This document shows, one piece after another, positions 7,357 to 15,938 of a stretch of 32,476 nucleotides of DNA. Within the stretch, counting starts at the first letter, position 1; every line of letters starts with the position of its first letter. The position numbers and the translations under genes are program-made. The stretch is from contig JAFPXC010000017.1 of assembly GCA_017394805.1 (NCBI GenBank), forward strand, positions 1 to 32,476. The letters run 5' to 3'. The stretch is from Clostridia bacterium. Lineage in GTDB: Bacteria; Bacillota; Clostridia; Christensenellales; CAG-1252. The notes under the pieces are model-generated. The model was not told where the DNA came from. It saw nothing but the letters and a program-made list of their open reading frames with translations, and searched no databases.

Positions 7357-7386
7357 AAAAACAGGGGCTTGAAAGAGCCCCTGTTT
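7357..7386 (-). terminator. Bidirectional terminator
   Basis: A 12-bp stem (AAAACAGGGGCT / AGCCCCTGTTTT) with loop TGAAAG. It can end the lipoprotein transcript on the minus strand, and any plus-strand transcript through the rubrerythrin remnant. A second hairpin with arms in 7390-7416 lies between it and the lipoprotein gene. Confidence 0.8.
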
Positions 7387-7422
7387 TAGTACGTTTCCCG
7401 CAAGGATGCGGGCGAAACGCGA

Positions 7423-7791
7423 TTATTTCTCGAAATCTTTGACTGCGCCTTCCGTGCCGAAATACACGACGATGAAGTTGCCCGCGGTCGTCTTCTTTAC
7501 GACGTAGGTCGTAGAAGTCTTTTGCGTACTGGCATAGAAACTCTCAGCCGATTTGCTTTCGGTGGACTTCGGGAAATAGACCGCCGTCATCCTTTCGTCG
7601 CCCTCGGACGCGCGGAAAGCGAGATAGGAGCCGCTGACGCTCAACGTGGTCACGTCGTTGACGTCGTAACCTTTCCCTTTCATCTTCTCCATGCCGTCTT
7701 TGTAGTTGCCGGGCACGCCGCATGCGACCAGCGCTACCACCAATACGGAGACCAGTGCCATCATTGCCAACATACCGATACCTTTTTTCAT
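7423..7791 (-). CDS. Small secreted lipoprotein, unknown function
   Basis: A 122-residue protein. The signal sequence ends in lipobox VVALVACG with the modified Cys at residue 24. The mature part, about 98 residues, has a central strand-rich pattern (TTLSVSGSYLAFRAS, MTAVYFP) and no motif I recognise. The start at 7791 is preferred over the ATG two codons upstream because GAGG lies about 7 bases before it. The 11.45-kb lipoprotein has the same architecture (Cys24, then a helix ending in a GYxV motif, then strands), so the two may belong to one loose family. Confidence 0.75.
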   Translation of the reverse strand: MKKGIGMLAMMALVSVLVVALVACGVPGNYKDGMEKMKGKGYDVNDVTTLSVSGSYLAFRASEGDERMTAVYFPKSTESKSAESFYASTQKTSTTYVVKKTTAGNFIVVYFGTEGAVKDFEK

Positions 7792-7829
7792 AAACATACC
7801 TCGAAATAAATATTATCGCTTCCGCGACA

Positions 7830-7857
7830 GTTATAATTGTAATATTTGCTATCACAA
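7830..7857 (-). promoter_or_regulatory. Candidate promoter of the small lipoprotein
   Basis: TTGTGA (7857-7852) and TATAAC (7835-7830) on the minus strand, 16 bases apart. Confidence 0.45.
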
Positions 7858-7951
7858 AAATCAATAGTTCTTCCAAAAAAGCCGATAATGTTTTTCGCCG
7901 GAATCAAATTAGAAATAATCTCTCGACTACGATACTCCATTCATTCCGCTC

Positions 7952-7980
7952 TTGTCAACGCCCGTGCCGTCGTGTATAAT
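7952..7980 (+). promoter_or_regulatory. Promoter of the glycosidase operon
   Basis: TTGTCA (7952-7957) and TATAAT (7975-7980), 17 bases apart, with an extended -10 TG. Confidence 0.85.
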
Positions 7981-8027
7981 AAAAGGAGCGACGGTCGACG
8001 ACCGTATGCCGAAGGAGAATTTGTCGT

Positions 8028-8993
8028 ATGCTCGATCTTTCCACCAAGGATATTTTGAATCTGACCTTCACCACGCGTGAAACACCCGTTCTTGCACCGT
8101 TCGGCGGTGCGGTCGTCGTGGCCGATCCGTCGTTGCTGACGCCCGACCAAGCGCCCGACACTATGTGGCATATGTTTTTTCACACCACGTTCGGGGTGTA
8201 TCATTTCCGCTCGGACGACGGCATTCGGTTCGAAAAGGTGCAAAAGGTCGCCGCCGACGCCATGCGTCCCAACGTCAACCGCGTGGGCGATCGCTACTAC
8301 CTTTTCTATGAAAAGACGCGCCCGTTGCTCGCCAACGCGTTGAATCTCGTCAACTTGGCCAAGTGGCGGTCGCATTTGTGCGTGCAAAGCAGCGTCGATC
8401 TCGTGCATTGGTCGGCGCCGAAGTCGGTGGTTAGCACCGCCCACGGCTACGAAAACAGCCCTCGCGGCTCGGCCATATCCAATCCGTTTTTGCTCGAAAT
8501 CGAGGGCAAATATCGGCTGTATTTTTCGTGTGGTCTCACTTTCATCAAGGACTGCGGCTTTTGCGAGCCCACCTATATCCAGTACGCCGAGAGCGATCGA
8601 GTGGACGAGGGCTACGTGGTGGCGGATAAGCCTATCATTTCGCCCGACAAGGCGTCGCCCTATCTCAACCTTTGCAGCGGGTGTCTCAAGGTATATCGAC
8701 TCCGAGACGGCTACGTCGGCATTCAAAACGGCATCTACGAGCAAGACGGTGCCAGCCATTCCGCCATCTTTTTGCTTACCTCCGCCGATGGCAAGCGATT
8801 TGACTTTGCCAAGACGCTGGTCGCACCCCTTGCCTCCGACGAAAAGAGCTGGATGCATCAATTCGTCTATGCCAGTCATTTGGTGCGCTACGGCAACGTG
8901 TTGCGCCTCTACTTCAACGGGCGCAATACTGCCGATATGTTGCGGGGACGCGAGTGTATAGGTTTTGCGGAAGCCGTCGTGGAGGAGCCATGA
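8028..8993 (+). CDS. Five-bladed beta-propeller glycosidase (GH43/GH32/GH130-like)
   Basis: A 321-residue cytoplasmic-looking protein without a signal peptide. Repeated propeller-blade signatures are visible: GVYHFRSDDGIRFEK, YYLFYEKT, SSVDLVHWSAP, GKYRLYFSCG and LTSADGKRFDFAK. Asp33 in VADPSLL is the best candidate for the first catalytic acid of the GH43-type active site. Such enzymes hydrolyse or phosphorolyse plant or host glycans; the exact family and substrate cannot be fixed by eye. AAGGAGA precedes the ATG. Its stop overlaps the next start (ATGA), so the enzymes are translationally coupled. Confidence 0.7.
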   Translation: MLDLSTKDILNLTFTTRETPVLAPFGGAVVVADPSLLTPDQAPDTMWHMFFHTTFGVYHFRSDDGIRFEKVQKVAADAMRPNVNRVGDRYYLFYEKTRPLLANALNLVNLAKWRSHLCVQSSVDLVHWSAPKSVVSTAHGYENSPRGSAISNPFLLEIEGKYRLYFSCGLTFIKDCGFCEPTYIQYAESDRVDEGYVVADKPIISPDKASPYLNLCSGCLKVYRLRDGYVGIQNGIYEQDGASHSAIFLLTSADGKRFDFAKTLVAPLASDEKSWMHQFVYASHLVRYGNVLRLYFNGRNTADMLRGRECIGFAEAVVEEP

Positions 8994-11305
8994 AAAAAGT
9001 GGGCAAAAAAGCCAAGATCTTGACGTTGACAGTGGTATGCGTCGTACTGGTGGCCGCCTTGCTCGGCGGCAGTCTCTATTTGGCGTCCATGTACGGTTTG
9101 GGACCGCTCAATCGACACGACAAAGTGGCCTACGCCGAGGACCGTCCGCTATTGGCGTTTCGCGAGCCTTTCGAGGCCGATTATATTTGGATCAAAGAGA
9201 ACGGCGTGGCCGTTTGGGCGGCTTTCGCAAAAGAGGTGACGCTGGATAGTGACGAAGACCTCGCGGTGTTCGATATCGCTTGCGACACCTACTATTGGCT
9301 GTGGGTCAACGGCGAAGAGATCGTGTGGGAAGGCGGGCTCAAACGGGGCGTAACGCCCACGGACGGTTTCTACGACCGCGTGGAAATCAAAAACAAGTTC
9401 AAAAAGGGCGTCAACACCGTGGCCGTTTTGGTGCGCCACCTCGGCGACGACGGTTTTTCGCACAAAGACTCGGGGCGGGGCGGATTGGTCATCGAAGGGA
9501 CGATCGGCGCGCGCCCGTTCGTCACCGACGGCAGTTGGAAGGCCCGTCGATTCGCCTATCGCTACGGGGCGTTGGACTTCCTCGGCAACCTCAATTTCCG
9601 CTTGTCCGAGCGCGGCAGCCGCGTGGACGGCGAGCGTTACGTGGCGTTTTGGCGCGAGGGTGTCGCGGCGGATTGGGATAATGCCGTGGTGCTCGACAGG
9701 GACGAATGCCGTGTGGCGTTCGGCCGAAGTTACCTCAACCCCTTGCCGCCCAAGAAAGCGGGCGAAACCATCTATTTCGATTCGGACGCCTACGGCGTGC
9801 GGTTATCCAAGCGCACCAAATTCGTCTTCCTTCTGCCCGTTAACGCGCAGTTCTGCCCCTACTTTGAGTTCGAAGCGGACAAGAAAGGGCGCAAAATCAC
9901 CTATTATACCGAGAACAAATCCCTCGATTACGTCAACACCTATACCGCCAAAGCGGGCGCGAACGCGTTTTTGGATTTCGCGTGGATCAACGGCGAAACC
10001 CTCTATTTGGAAGTGGACGCGGGCGTAACGCTTCGGCGCGTGGGCTATCGTCCCACGGGGTACGGCGCGGATAGAGTCGGCGAGTTCCGCTCCGAGGACG
10101 AGGCGCTCAACGCGTTGTGGCAAAAGGCGGCCAACACCCTCGAGGTGACCATGCGCGACTCCTATATGGACTGTCCCGACCGCGAGCGCGCGCAATGGAT
10201 CGGCGACGCCGTGGTGGAGAGCGGTATGAGTTTCTACGCCCTGACGCCCGCGAGCGCGGCCCTGTTTCGCAAAGCCATCGTCACCACCTACGGGTGGGTG
10301 CACGCGGACGGCACGATACAGTCGGTGGTGCCCGACGGCGTCAACGCGTACGAATTGCCCGTGCAGAATCTCGCTTTTTTGGTGGGGTGCGCAGACTACG
10401 TCGCGTATTCGGGCGACACGAGCGTGGTAGATATGATTTTGTCTATGGCCGAGGAATATTTGCCGCTCTGGGAGATGCGGGGCGGTCTCGTCGTGCATCG
10501 CAAAGGCTCGTGGGATTGGGGCGATTGGGGGAGCCATATCGATATGCCCGCCCTCGAGAACGCTTGGTACTACTACGCGATGGCGCGGCTCGTCACCTTG
10601 GCGAAAGAGGGCAGCGCTTTGCGCGAATTGTGCGAGGAACGAATGGCGGCGATTGCCACGGCCTATACGGCCTTTTGGACGGACGACGGCATAGCGGGCG
10701 GCAAGCGGGCGGACGACAGAGCCAACGCCGTGGCCGTTTTGGCGGGGCTGTACCGCATGGAAGACGCGGCGGCTATCGCGCGGACGTTGTACGACGTGCG
10801 CAACGCGTCCCCTTATATGGAAAAATACGTAGAGGAAGCCTTGTGCGTGTTGGGCCGAACGGATCTCGCCCTCGCGCGGGCCAAGGAGCGCTATGCGGAT
10901 ATGATAGCGGACGAATGCAGTACCTTGTGGGAGTTTTGGGACAAGCGCCGAGGCACGACCAACCACGCGTGGGCGGGCGGCACGTTGACCGTATTGGCAC
11001 GGTACGTGGGTGGGGTTTATCCTACCGCCGAGGGTTTTTCGTCCTTCGTGGTGGCGCCCGATACGCAGATCGGGGACTTCGAACTGTTCGTCAACCCCGT
11101 TGCGGGCGTGGAAATAGGCGTCAAGGCGCAAAAGCAAGCGGACGGACGTCGGCGGGTGGTCGTGACGTGTTCGAGCGAGGGTGGCCGACTCGTCGTGACG
11201 GGTAAGCGTTGCGTGTACAACGGCGCGGCCGTGCCGTCCGACGAGCGCGCGGCGTATGCCTTCGACCTTGCGGCAGGGGCGAACGTGCTCGTCTTCGAGG
11301 AGTAG
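8990..11305 (+). CDS. Membrane-anchored GH78-like alpha-L-rhamnosidase
   Basis: A 771-residue protein with an N-terminal uncleaved-looking membrane helix (about residues 10-34), so it probably faces outward. Beta-sandwich regions fill about 60-350, followed by an (alpha/alpha)6 barrel. MDCPDRERAQWIGDA at 393-407 is the hallmark GH78 segment that carries the catalytic acid. STLWEFWD and TNHAWAGG near 645-670 match the segment with the second catalytic Glu and its His. A C-terminal beta domain follows. The expected reaction is release of terminal L-rhamnose; a related substrate is possible. The start at 8990 follows GGAGG and overlaps the upstream stop by 4 bases. No good terminator follows the stop codon. 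Confidence 0.82.
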   Translation: MKKVGKKAKILTLTVVCVVLVAALLGGSLYLASMYGLGPLNRHDKVAYAEDRPLLAFREPFEADYIWIKENGVAVWAAFAKEVTLDSDEDLAVFDIACDTYYWLWVNGEEIVWEGGLKRGVTPTDGFYDRVEIKNKFKKGVNTVAVLVRHLGDDGFSHKDSGRGGLVIEGTIGARPFVTDGSWKARRFAYRYGALDFLGNLNFRLSERGSRVDGERYVAFWREGVAADWDNAVVLDRDECRVAFGRSYLNPLPPKKAGETIYFDSDAYGVRLSKRTKFVFLLPVNAQFCPYFEFEADKKGRKITYYTENKSLDYVNTYTAKAGANAFLDFAWINGETLYLEVDAGVTLRRVGYRPTGYGADRVGEFRSEDEALNALWQKAANTLEVTMRDSYMDCPDRERAQWIGDAVVESGMSFYALTPASAALFRKAIVTTYGWVHADGTIQSVVPDGVNAYELPVQNLAFLVGCADYVAYSGDTSVVDMILSMAEEYLPLWEMRGGLVVHRKGSWDWGDWGSHIDMPALENAWYYYAMARLVTLAKEGSALRELCEERMAAIATAYTAFWTDDGIAGGKRADDRANAVAVLAGLYRMEDAAAIARTLYDVRNASPYMEKYVEEALCVLGRTDLALARAKERYADMIADECSTLWEFWDKRRGTTNHAWAGGTLTVLARYVGGVYPTAEGFSSFVVAPDTQIGDFELFVNPVAGVEIGVKAQKQADGRRRVVVTCSSEGGRLVVTGKRCVYNGAAVPSDERAAYAFDLAAGANVLVFEE

Positions 11306-11353
11306 ACGGTACTCGCTCATCGAGAAAAATACTTTTTTTGACGAAATAGTCTT

Positions 11354-11381
11354 TTGTTATCCCTATCCGATATGGTATAAT
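11354..11381 (+). promoter_or_regulatory. Promoter of the 11.45-kb lipoprotein gene
   Basis: TTGTTA (11354-11359) and TATAAT (11376-11381), 16 bases apart, with extended -10 TG. Seven bases after the -10 is an ATG opening a 13-residue ORF (11389-11430) that ends before the ribosome binding site of the lipoprotein. Confidence 0.75.
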
Positions 11382-11452
11382 GGTCTATATGAGCGGGTGG
11401 ACGGCGCGTGCGCCCGCAACGAAAATATAAAAAGAATAAAGGAGATTTCAAA

Positions 11453-11839
11453 ATGAAAAAAGCAATCAGCATCGTACTCGTAGCGGTCGTATTGGCCGTG
11501 GTGGTCGGCAGTTTCGCCGCCTGCAACCTGTTCAAGAGTATCACCGTAGACGAAGCGAAATCCAATCTCGAAGCCGCGGGCTACTCCGTGACCGTGATGA
11601 CGGGCGCCGACTACGCCAAATCCGAAGAGAATACGTACGGCATTATCGAGTCGCAGTTGGAGACCTATCTCTACGCCGTCAAGGGCGAGGACGCCATCAA
11701 GATATTCTTCTTCGACACGGTGGACCACGCCGAGAACAACGGCAACTTCATCATTGACAACACGTTGAGCTACAGCGGTCAAAGCAACAAGGTCTACTAC
11801 GTCGCCACCAAACAAGCGCGCAAGGATGCGGGGCTATAA
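11453..11839 (+). CDS. Small secreted lipoprotein, unknown function
   Basis: A 128-residue protein. Signal sequence and lipobox GSFAACN place the lipidated Cys at residue 24. The mature region starts with a predicted helix (TVDEAKSNLEAAGYSV) followed by a strand-rich part (TYLYAVKGEDAIKIFFF, NKVYYVATK). The layout recalls the lipoprotein at 7423-7791, but no function is known. AAAGGAGAT precedes the ATG at 11453, which is why the longer in-frame extension is rejected. It stands alone between its own promoter and a strong terminator. Confidence 0.8.
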   Translation: MKKAISIVLVAVVLAVVVGSFAACNLFKSITVDEAKSNLEAAGYSVTVMTGADYAKSEENTYGIIESQLETYLYAVKGEDAIKIFFFDTVDHAENNGNFIIDNTLSYSGQSNKVYYVATKQARKDAGL

Positions 11840-11912
11840 TATCCGTCCGCGCAAGCCCACGCCGCAACGCGGCGCGTCGCTTTCCCAATCAATTCGCTTG
11901 GCATAGCGACCG

Positions 11913-11942
11913 AAAAAGCAGGGGTACGTGCCCCTGCTTTTT
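11913..11942 (+). terminator. Strong terminator
   Basis: AAAAAGCAGGGG pairs with CCCCTGCTTTTT around TACGTG. It is one of several near-identical terminators in the window. Confidence 0.85.
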
Positions 11943-11981
11943 GGTGCAAAACCGAAAAGCGGAGAGAATATGCGGCGGGGG

Positions 11982-12010
11982 TTGATTTTGATAAGCCATA
12001 ATGATATAAT
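11982..12010 (+). promoter_or_regulatory. Promoter of the phosphatase-superfamily gene
   Basis: TTGATT (11982-11987) and TATAAT (12005-12010), 17 bases apart, with extended -10 TGA. Confidence 0.85.
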
Positions 12011-12065
12011 CAAGTAAACGAGCCCGCAAGAACGGGCGGCCGAACGTCGGCGGGGGAGAGCGCGT

Positions 12066-13085
12066 ATGAAAAAAGGATTCAAAATACTGTTGGCGATAGT
12101 GATAGCCGTCGTGGTGGCTACGGCGGTCGTCGTGCCGAGCGTGCATTATACGCGATTTGCGGTGCCCAAGGAAATGAAGGCGGATCGCGTGTCGCAAGGG
12201 GTGGTTCCGACGGCGGCGCAGGTCGCGGCGGCGCCCAAATACGACAGGGTGGTGATATTCGGCGTGGACGGTGCGGGCGGCGCGCTTGCAACCGTGGACA
12301 CGCCCGCGTTCGACCGCATCTTCGGCGAAGGGAGCGTGAACTGTCACGGCACGTCGCAGTACCCCACCATCAGCGCGCAGAATTGGGCGGCTATGCTCCT
12401 CGGCGTAACGGCGCAAACCCATCAAATCACCAACGACAAGGCCAACTTGTTCACGCGCAAAGTGGGCGGCGCGTTGCCCTCGGTGTTCGCTACCGTGTCG
12501 GCGGCCATGCCCCAAGCGACCTTTTTCTCGGCGGTGGATTGGTCAAATATCAATCACGGCATCATCGAGAAGGATATTGCGGGTATGACCAAGGTCAACG
12601 CCAAGACGTTGGTGAAGGATCCCGACGACGAGGAGAAGGTGGACGAAGTGGTGGCCGACAAAGCCGTCGAGCGGTTGCAAACGCACGACGATACCATCGT
12701 TTTCCTACATTTCGACGCCGTGGACCACGCGGGGCATATGCACGGCAACGCTTCGGCGGAATACGTCGAGGCCATACGATGGGTGGACGAACAGATGGGT
12801 CGTGTGTACGACGCCTATCGTGCCAAAGGATTGGTCGACACCACGTTGTTTATCTGCGTCACCGACCACGGTCACACCGAGAAAGGGGGGCACGGCAAAG
12901 AGTCCCCCTCCGAGAAAGCGGTCACGCTGGCCGTCGCGGGCGGCTTGGGCAACGTCATCAAGGGCACTTCGGGCACCTACGTCACGCATGACCTCGCGCC
13001 CATCGTGCTGTACGCGTTGGGCGTTGCGCAACCCGCGCATTACGAGGGCGGCGTGCCGAGAAATCTATTCGTAGGCTTGGAGTAG
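12066..13085 (+). CDS. Membrane-anchored alkaline-phosphatase-superfamily hydrolase
   Basis: A 339-residue protein with an N-terminal membrane helix (about 6-24). The metal and nucleophile pattern of type I phosphodiesterase/nucleotide pyrophosphatases is complete: Asp68 in FGVDGAG, the probable nucleophile Thr101 in QYPTISAQN, Asp221 and His225 in DAVDHAGH, Asp268-His269 in TDHGH, and His277 in GGHG. Members cleave phosphodiesters or phosphomonoesters with two metal ions, usually outside the cell; sulfatase-like or phosphonate substrates cannot be excluded. GGGGAGA precedes the ATG. Transcription is monocistronic by the flanking promoter and terminator. Confidence 0.82.
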   Translation: MKKGFKILLAIVIAVVVATAVVVPSVHYTRFAVPKEMKADRVSQGVVPTAAQVAAAPKYDRVVIFGVDGAGGALATVDTPAFDRIFGEGSVNCHGTSQYPTISAQNWAAMLLGVTAQTHQITNDKANLFTRKVGGALPSVFATVSAAMPQATFFSAVDWSNINHGIIEKDIAGMTKVNAKTLVKDPDDEEKVDEVVADKAVERLQTHDDTIVFLHFDAVDHAGHMHGNASAEYVEAIRWVDEQMGRVYDAYRAKGLVDTTLFICVTDHGHTEKGGHGKESPSEKAVTLAVAGGLGNVIKGTSGTYVTHDLAPIVLYALGVAQPAHYEGGVPRNLFVGLE

Positions 13086-13114
13086 AGCGGCATCAGTTGC
13101 AGTCGAAAGAACGC

Positions 13115-13142
13115 AAAAGCAGGGGGACGTCCCCCTGCTTTT
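13115..13142 (+). terminator. Strong terminator
   Basis: AAAAGCAGGGGG and CCCCCTGCTTTT form a 12-bp stem around ACGT, followed by further T. It closely resembles the one at 11913-11942. Confidence 0.88.
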
Positions 13143-13281
13143 TGTGCAAAAACGCTTGCACGCGGAGCGGCGATCGACGTACGGACGGGCTTTCGCTCCG
13201 AAAAAACGCAGTAAAGGGGCACAATACAGTAAAAAAAGAAGAAAATGATTTTACAAACGAGGGTGAGCGCGGCGTATCGCG

Positions 13282-13311
13282 TTGACAAAGGGTTTGAAGA
13301 TGTGACATAAT
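13282..13311 (+). promoter_or_regulatory. Promoter of the beta-helix/LuxR gene
   Basis: TTGACA (13282-13287) and CATAAT (13306-13311), 18 bases apart. Confidence 0.75.
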
Positions 13312-13361
13312 TAACATATATCGCTATCAAATACTACCGAGGAAGTTTTGAATACTAAATC

Positions 13362-15695
13362 ATGATGAGAGCAACGGTTCGACGAGAGAAGAATAGCGTT
13401 TTGTGCACGGCGGTCGCGATTTTGGTCGCGGCGCTTCTTTTGGCGTTGTCGCTATCGGTGTGCGGCGGGGCGGTCGGCGCTTGCGCCGAGGCCGAGGACG
13501 TCGAACTCGTCACGACGAGAGAGGGGCTGTTGCGCGCGCTCAAAAACGCCCGTGACGGAGACGTCATCACGGTAGGCGACGTGGATTTCACCTTGGCGGG
13601 CACGGGCGCGGTTCACGAGAGCGAGCGGCTAATCATAGATAAAAACGTCACGATACGCAGCGGCTTGCCGACCAATCGAGCGGACGGCGTCGCCACCTTC
13701 AAAAACGGCGGTTTCCTTTTGGAAGGCACCAAGGTCGCGGGCGTAAGCAACGCGATCCGTTTTGAAAATATATGCTTCAACGGCGCGCTAACGCACGCTG
13801 CGAACGTCGCCGTCACCGATTGGGATTTGACATACGACGAGGGCACGGGGCACCCCGTTTCCGACTACACCGTCAAAGCGCAATACGCCGTGATGTGCAA
13901 GGGCAACCTCGAGGTTGCCTTCGAGGGGTGCCGTTTCCGCGGGTATATGCACGAGCAGGGGGGCGCGGTGCGCCTCTTCTACGGCGACTATGCGGGCAAC
14001 GCCCACGCGCAGACTTTATACGGGGACAACGTCTCCTGTCGTGCCGAATTGACGTTCGCGCGGTGCACGTTCGCGGATAACGCCGCTTTGTACGGCGGCG
14101 GCGCGGTGTACGCCGAGGGATACAAGCGCAACGTGGCGTTGCACTTCGGCGGGTGTTCGTTCGAGGACAACCTCTCGGGCGCGGGCGATTACGCCTTGGG
14201 CGGCGGCGCGGTGGCGCTTACCGCGGCCAAGGCCGACTTCGACGGGTGCCGCTTTGGCGGCAACGTCGCCAACTACGTCTATGCGGGCGCTCCCGTGTTG
14301 GAGGATCCCGACGCCTCGATGGGCGGCGCGGTATGCGCGTATATCGGCAGCGAGTTGAACATGCTCGACTGCGCCTTCGTGGGCAACGGCGCGTCCTTGG
14401 GTGGTGCCGTGGCCATCGCGGCGAGTACCGCCGTCGTGGACGGCTGCATATTTGACGGTAACCGCGCGCAATCGCGAAAGAACTATGAGACCAAGAGCCT
14501 GGCCTCGTGCGGTGGATTGGGCGGCGCGGTGTGGTGCAACAACCCCGAAAGCGTGCGCGTCATCAATACGGACGTGCGGCGGAATACGGCCCAAAACGCC
14601 TACGCCGCCGTGTACGCCGATTACGGCAAGACGATGGATTTGGGCGCGCGCGGGTTGGAGATGGCCTTCTGCACGGTGGCCGACAACGTGGCCGAAGCAA
14701 GCCCCGCCGATTTCTACAAGTACGGCGAAGCGAATTACGAATATAATTTGTACCCGTCCGATTTTTGGGCGATACCCTACGTCAAAGCCGTGGGGTGCGT
14801 GGTGATAGACGCCGTCGAGGGGGCGCGCCAAACGCCCGCAGAAAACAACGGCTACAACTATCGCGCCACGCCCGCTCAAGCGGACGAGGACGGCTATACC
14901 CGTCGTTACGACGAGCAAGCGGTCGATGCGCACCTCGCCTTTGCGGGGTTGGCGGTCGTACCCAACGCCTACGTGGCGGCGCAATTCCCCGAGCGCGCGG
15001 CCTCGCTTTCGGGCGACTTCACCGTGGGTGCCAACGCGGCGCCTACCACCTACGAATTGTACGTAGGGACGGAGTTGGCGGATACGATAACGGTGGCTTA
15101 CGGTCATACCGTCGAGTTGCCTGTCTATCTCAAAGTGGGATATACCTTCGTGGAGTGGCGAACCGCCGACGGCAAGGCGTACGCGGATGGCGTGACCTAC
15201 TACGGCAACGGGGCGAATCCCGTGCGGTTGTACGCCGCCATGACCTACAACGAGCCGCAAGTGCCGCAGCCCGCAGGGGGTAGGGGCGCCAAGCCCATGC
15301 CCGAGTACACCATCGTGATCATCGTATTGTGCGGGGTGCTTGCGTTGGGCGCGGCGACCATGCTGTTGCTGTTGGGCGGCTATGCCATACGGCGCAAAAA
15401 AGAGGGGGACGTACCCCAAGAAACCGCGCCCACCGAGGCGGCGCCCGCCGAAAAAACGCCCGTGACAGAGGAAGACGTTGCGCGTATTTTGGCCGCCAAC
15501 GAGGACGTAGCGGCCTTGTCCGAGCGCGAAAAAGAGGTGCTCAAAGGCGTATTGGCGGGCAAAAAACGCAAGGAGATCGCCGCGGAGTTGTTTATATCGG
15601 AGTCCACGGTCAAAAAACATATCGCGTCCATCTACGCCAAATTGGGCGCGTCCTCGCGGGCGGAACTGTTGGCAAAGTTGTTCGTGACGAAGTAA
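13362..15695 (+). CDS. Transmembrane regulator: beta-helix ectodomain, one TM helix, LuxR-type HTH
   Basis: A 777-residue protein with an unusual domain order. Signal sequence: about residues 10-42. Residues 45-430 are a right-handed beta-helix of adhesin type, with many coils of the form C-x-F-x-x-N-x-A-x-x-GGAV. About 555-630 resembles an InlB/Flg_new repeat (YTFVEWRTADGKAY). A Pro-rich stalk leads to one membrane helix (about 649-675, ending in IRRKK, so the C-terminus is inside). A Pro/Ala/Glu linker then leads to a LuxR-type HTH at about 718-775 (LSEREKEVLKGVLAGKKRKE, ESTVKKHIASIYAKLGA). Read as seen, the protein can bind something outside and DNA inside. The ribosome binding site is weak (GAGGAAG about 16 bases before the ATG), and a stop codon just upstream excludes earlier starts. 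Its terminator separates it from the next gene, which encodes a second LuxR-type HTH. Confidence 0.85.
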   Translation: MMRATVRREKNSVLCTAVAILVAALLLALSLSVCGGAVGACAEAEDVELVTTREGLLRALKNARDGDVITVGDVDFTLAGTGAVHESERLIIDKNVTIRSGLPTNRADGVATFKNGGFLLEGTKVAGVSNAIRFENICFNGALTHAANVAVTDWDLTYDEGTGHPVSDYTVKAQYAVMCKGNLEVAFEGCRFRGYMHEQGGAVRLFYGDYAGNAHAQTLYGDNVSCRAELTFARCTFADNAALYGGGAVYAEGYKRNVALHFGGCSFEDNLSGAGDYALGGGAVALTAAKADFDGCRFGGNVANYVYAGAPVLEDPDASMGGAVCAYIGSELNMLDCAFVGNGASLGGAVAIAASTAVVDGCIFDGNRAQSRKNYETKSLASCGGLGGAVWCNNPESVRVINTDVRRNTAQNAYAAVYADYGKTMDLGARGLEMAFCTVADNVAEASPADFYKYGEANYEYNLYPSDFWAIPYVKAVGCVVIDAVEGARQTPAENNGYNYRATPAQADEDGYTRRYDEQAVDAHLAFAGLAVVPNAYVAAQFPERAASLSGDFTVGANAAPTTYELYVGTELADTITVAYGHTVELPVYLKVGYTFVEWRTADGKAYADGVTYYGNGANPVRLYAAMTYNEPQVPQPAGGRGAKPMPEYTIVIIVLCGVLALGAATMLLLLGGYAIRRKKEGDVPQETAPTEAAPAEKTPVTEEDVARILAANEDVAALSEREKEVLKGVLAGKKRKEIAAELFISESTVKKHIASIYAKLGASSRAELLAKLFVTK

Positions 15696-15776
15696 AGGCT
15701 CTCTTTCGGGCGAGGTAATATCGATAGACAAGGCGCGTTTGCGCCGAGGCGGCTTGGGCAAAAAAAGAGTGTAGAC

Positions 15777-15808
15777 ACGGCTATTTCGGCAGGAAGTAGC
15801 CGTTTTTT
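15777..15808 (+). terminator. Terminator of the beta-helix/LuxR gene
   Basis: ACGGCTA and TAGCCGT close a hairpin with additional inner pairing (TTTC/GAAG), directly followed by TTTTTT. AAGTAGCCG occurs again just downstream. Confidence 0.8.
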
Positions 15809-15938
15809 GATGAAAAGTAGCCGAAAGGATACCCCTTTTTTGCGTGCGATATATGATATATTTTTTATATAACACGCGGGGGCGCGCTCTATATATATGA
15901 TATGTGCACGATGCCCGCGCAATTAGGTGGACGAATAC

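Noticed and set aside
7230..7442. 70-codon plus-strand frame
   Set aside because: It overlaps the rubrerythrin remnant in another frame and runs through a terminator and into the antisense of the lipoprotein gene.
9803..11320. 505-codon open frame on the minus strand
   Set aside because: Antisense to the GH78 catalytic domain; Arg/His/Val-rich composition and no start signals.
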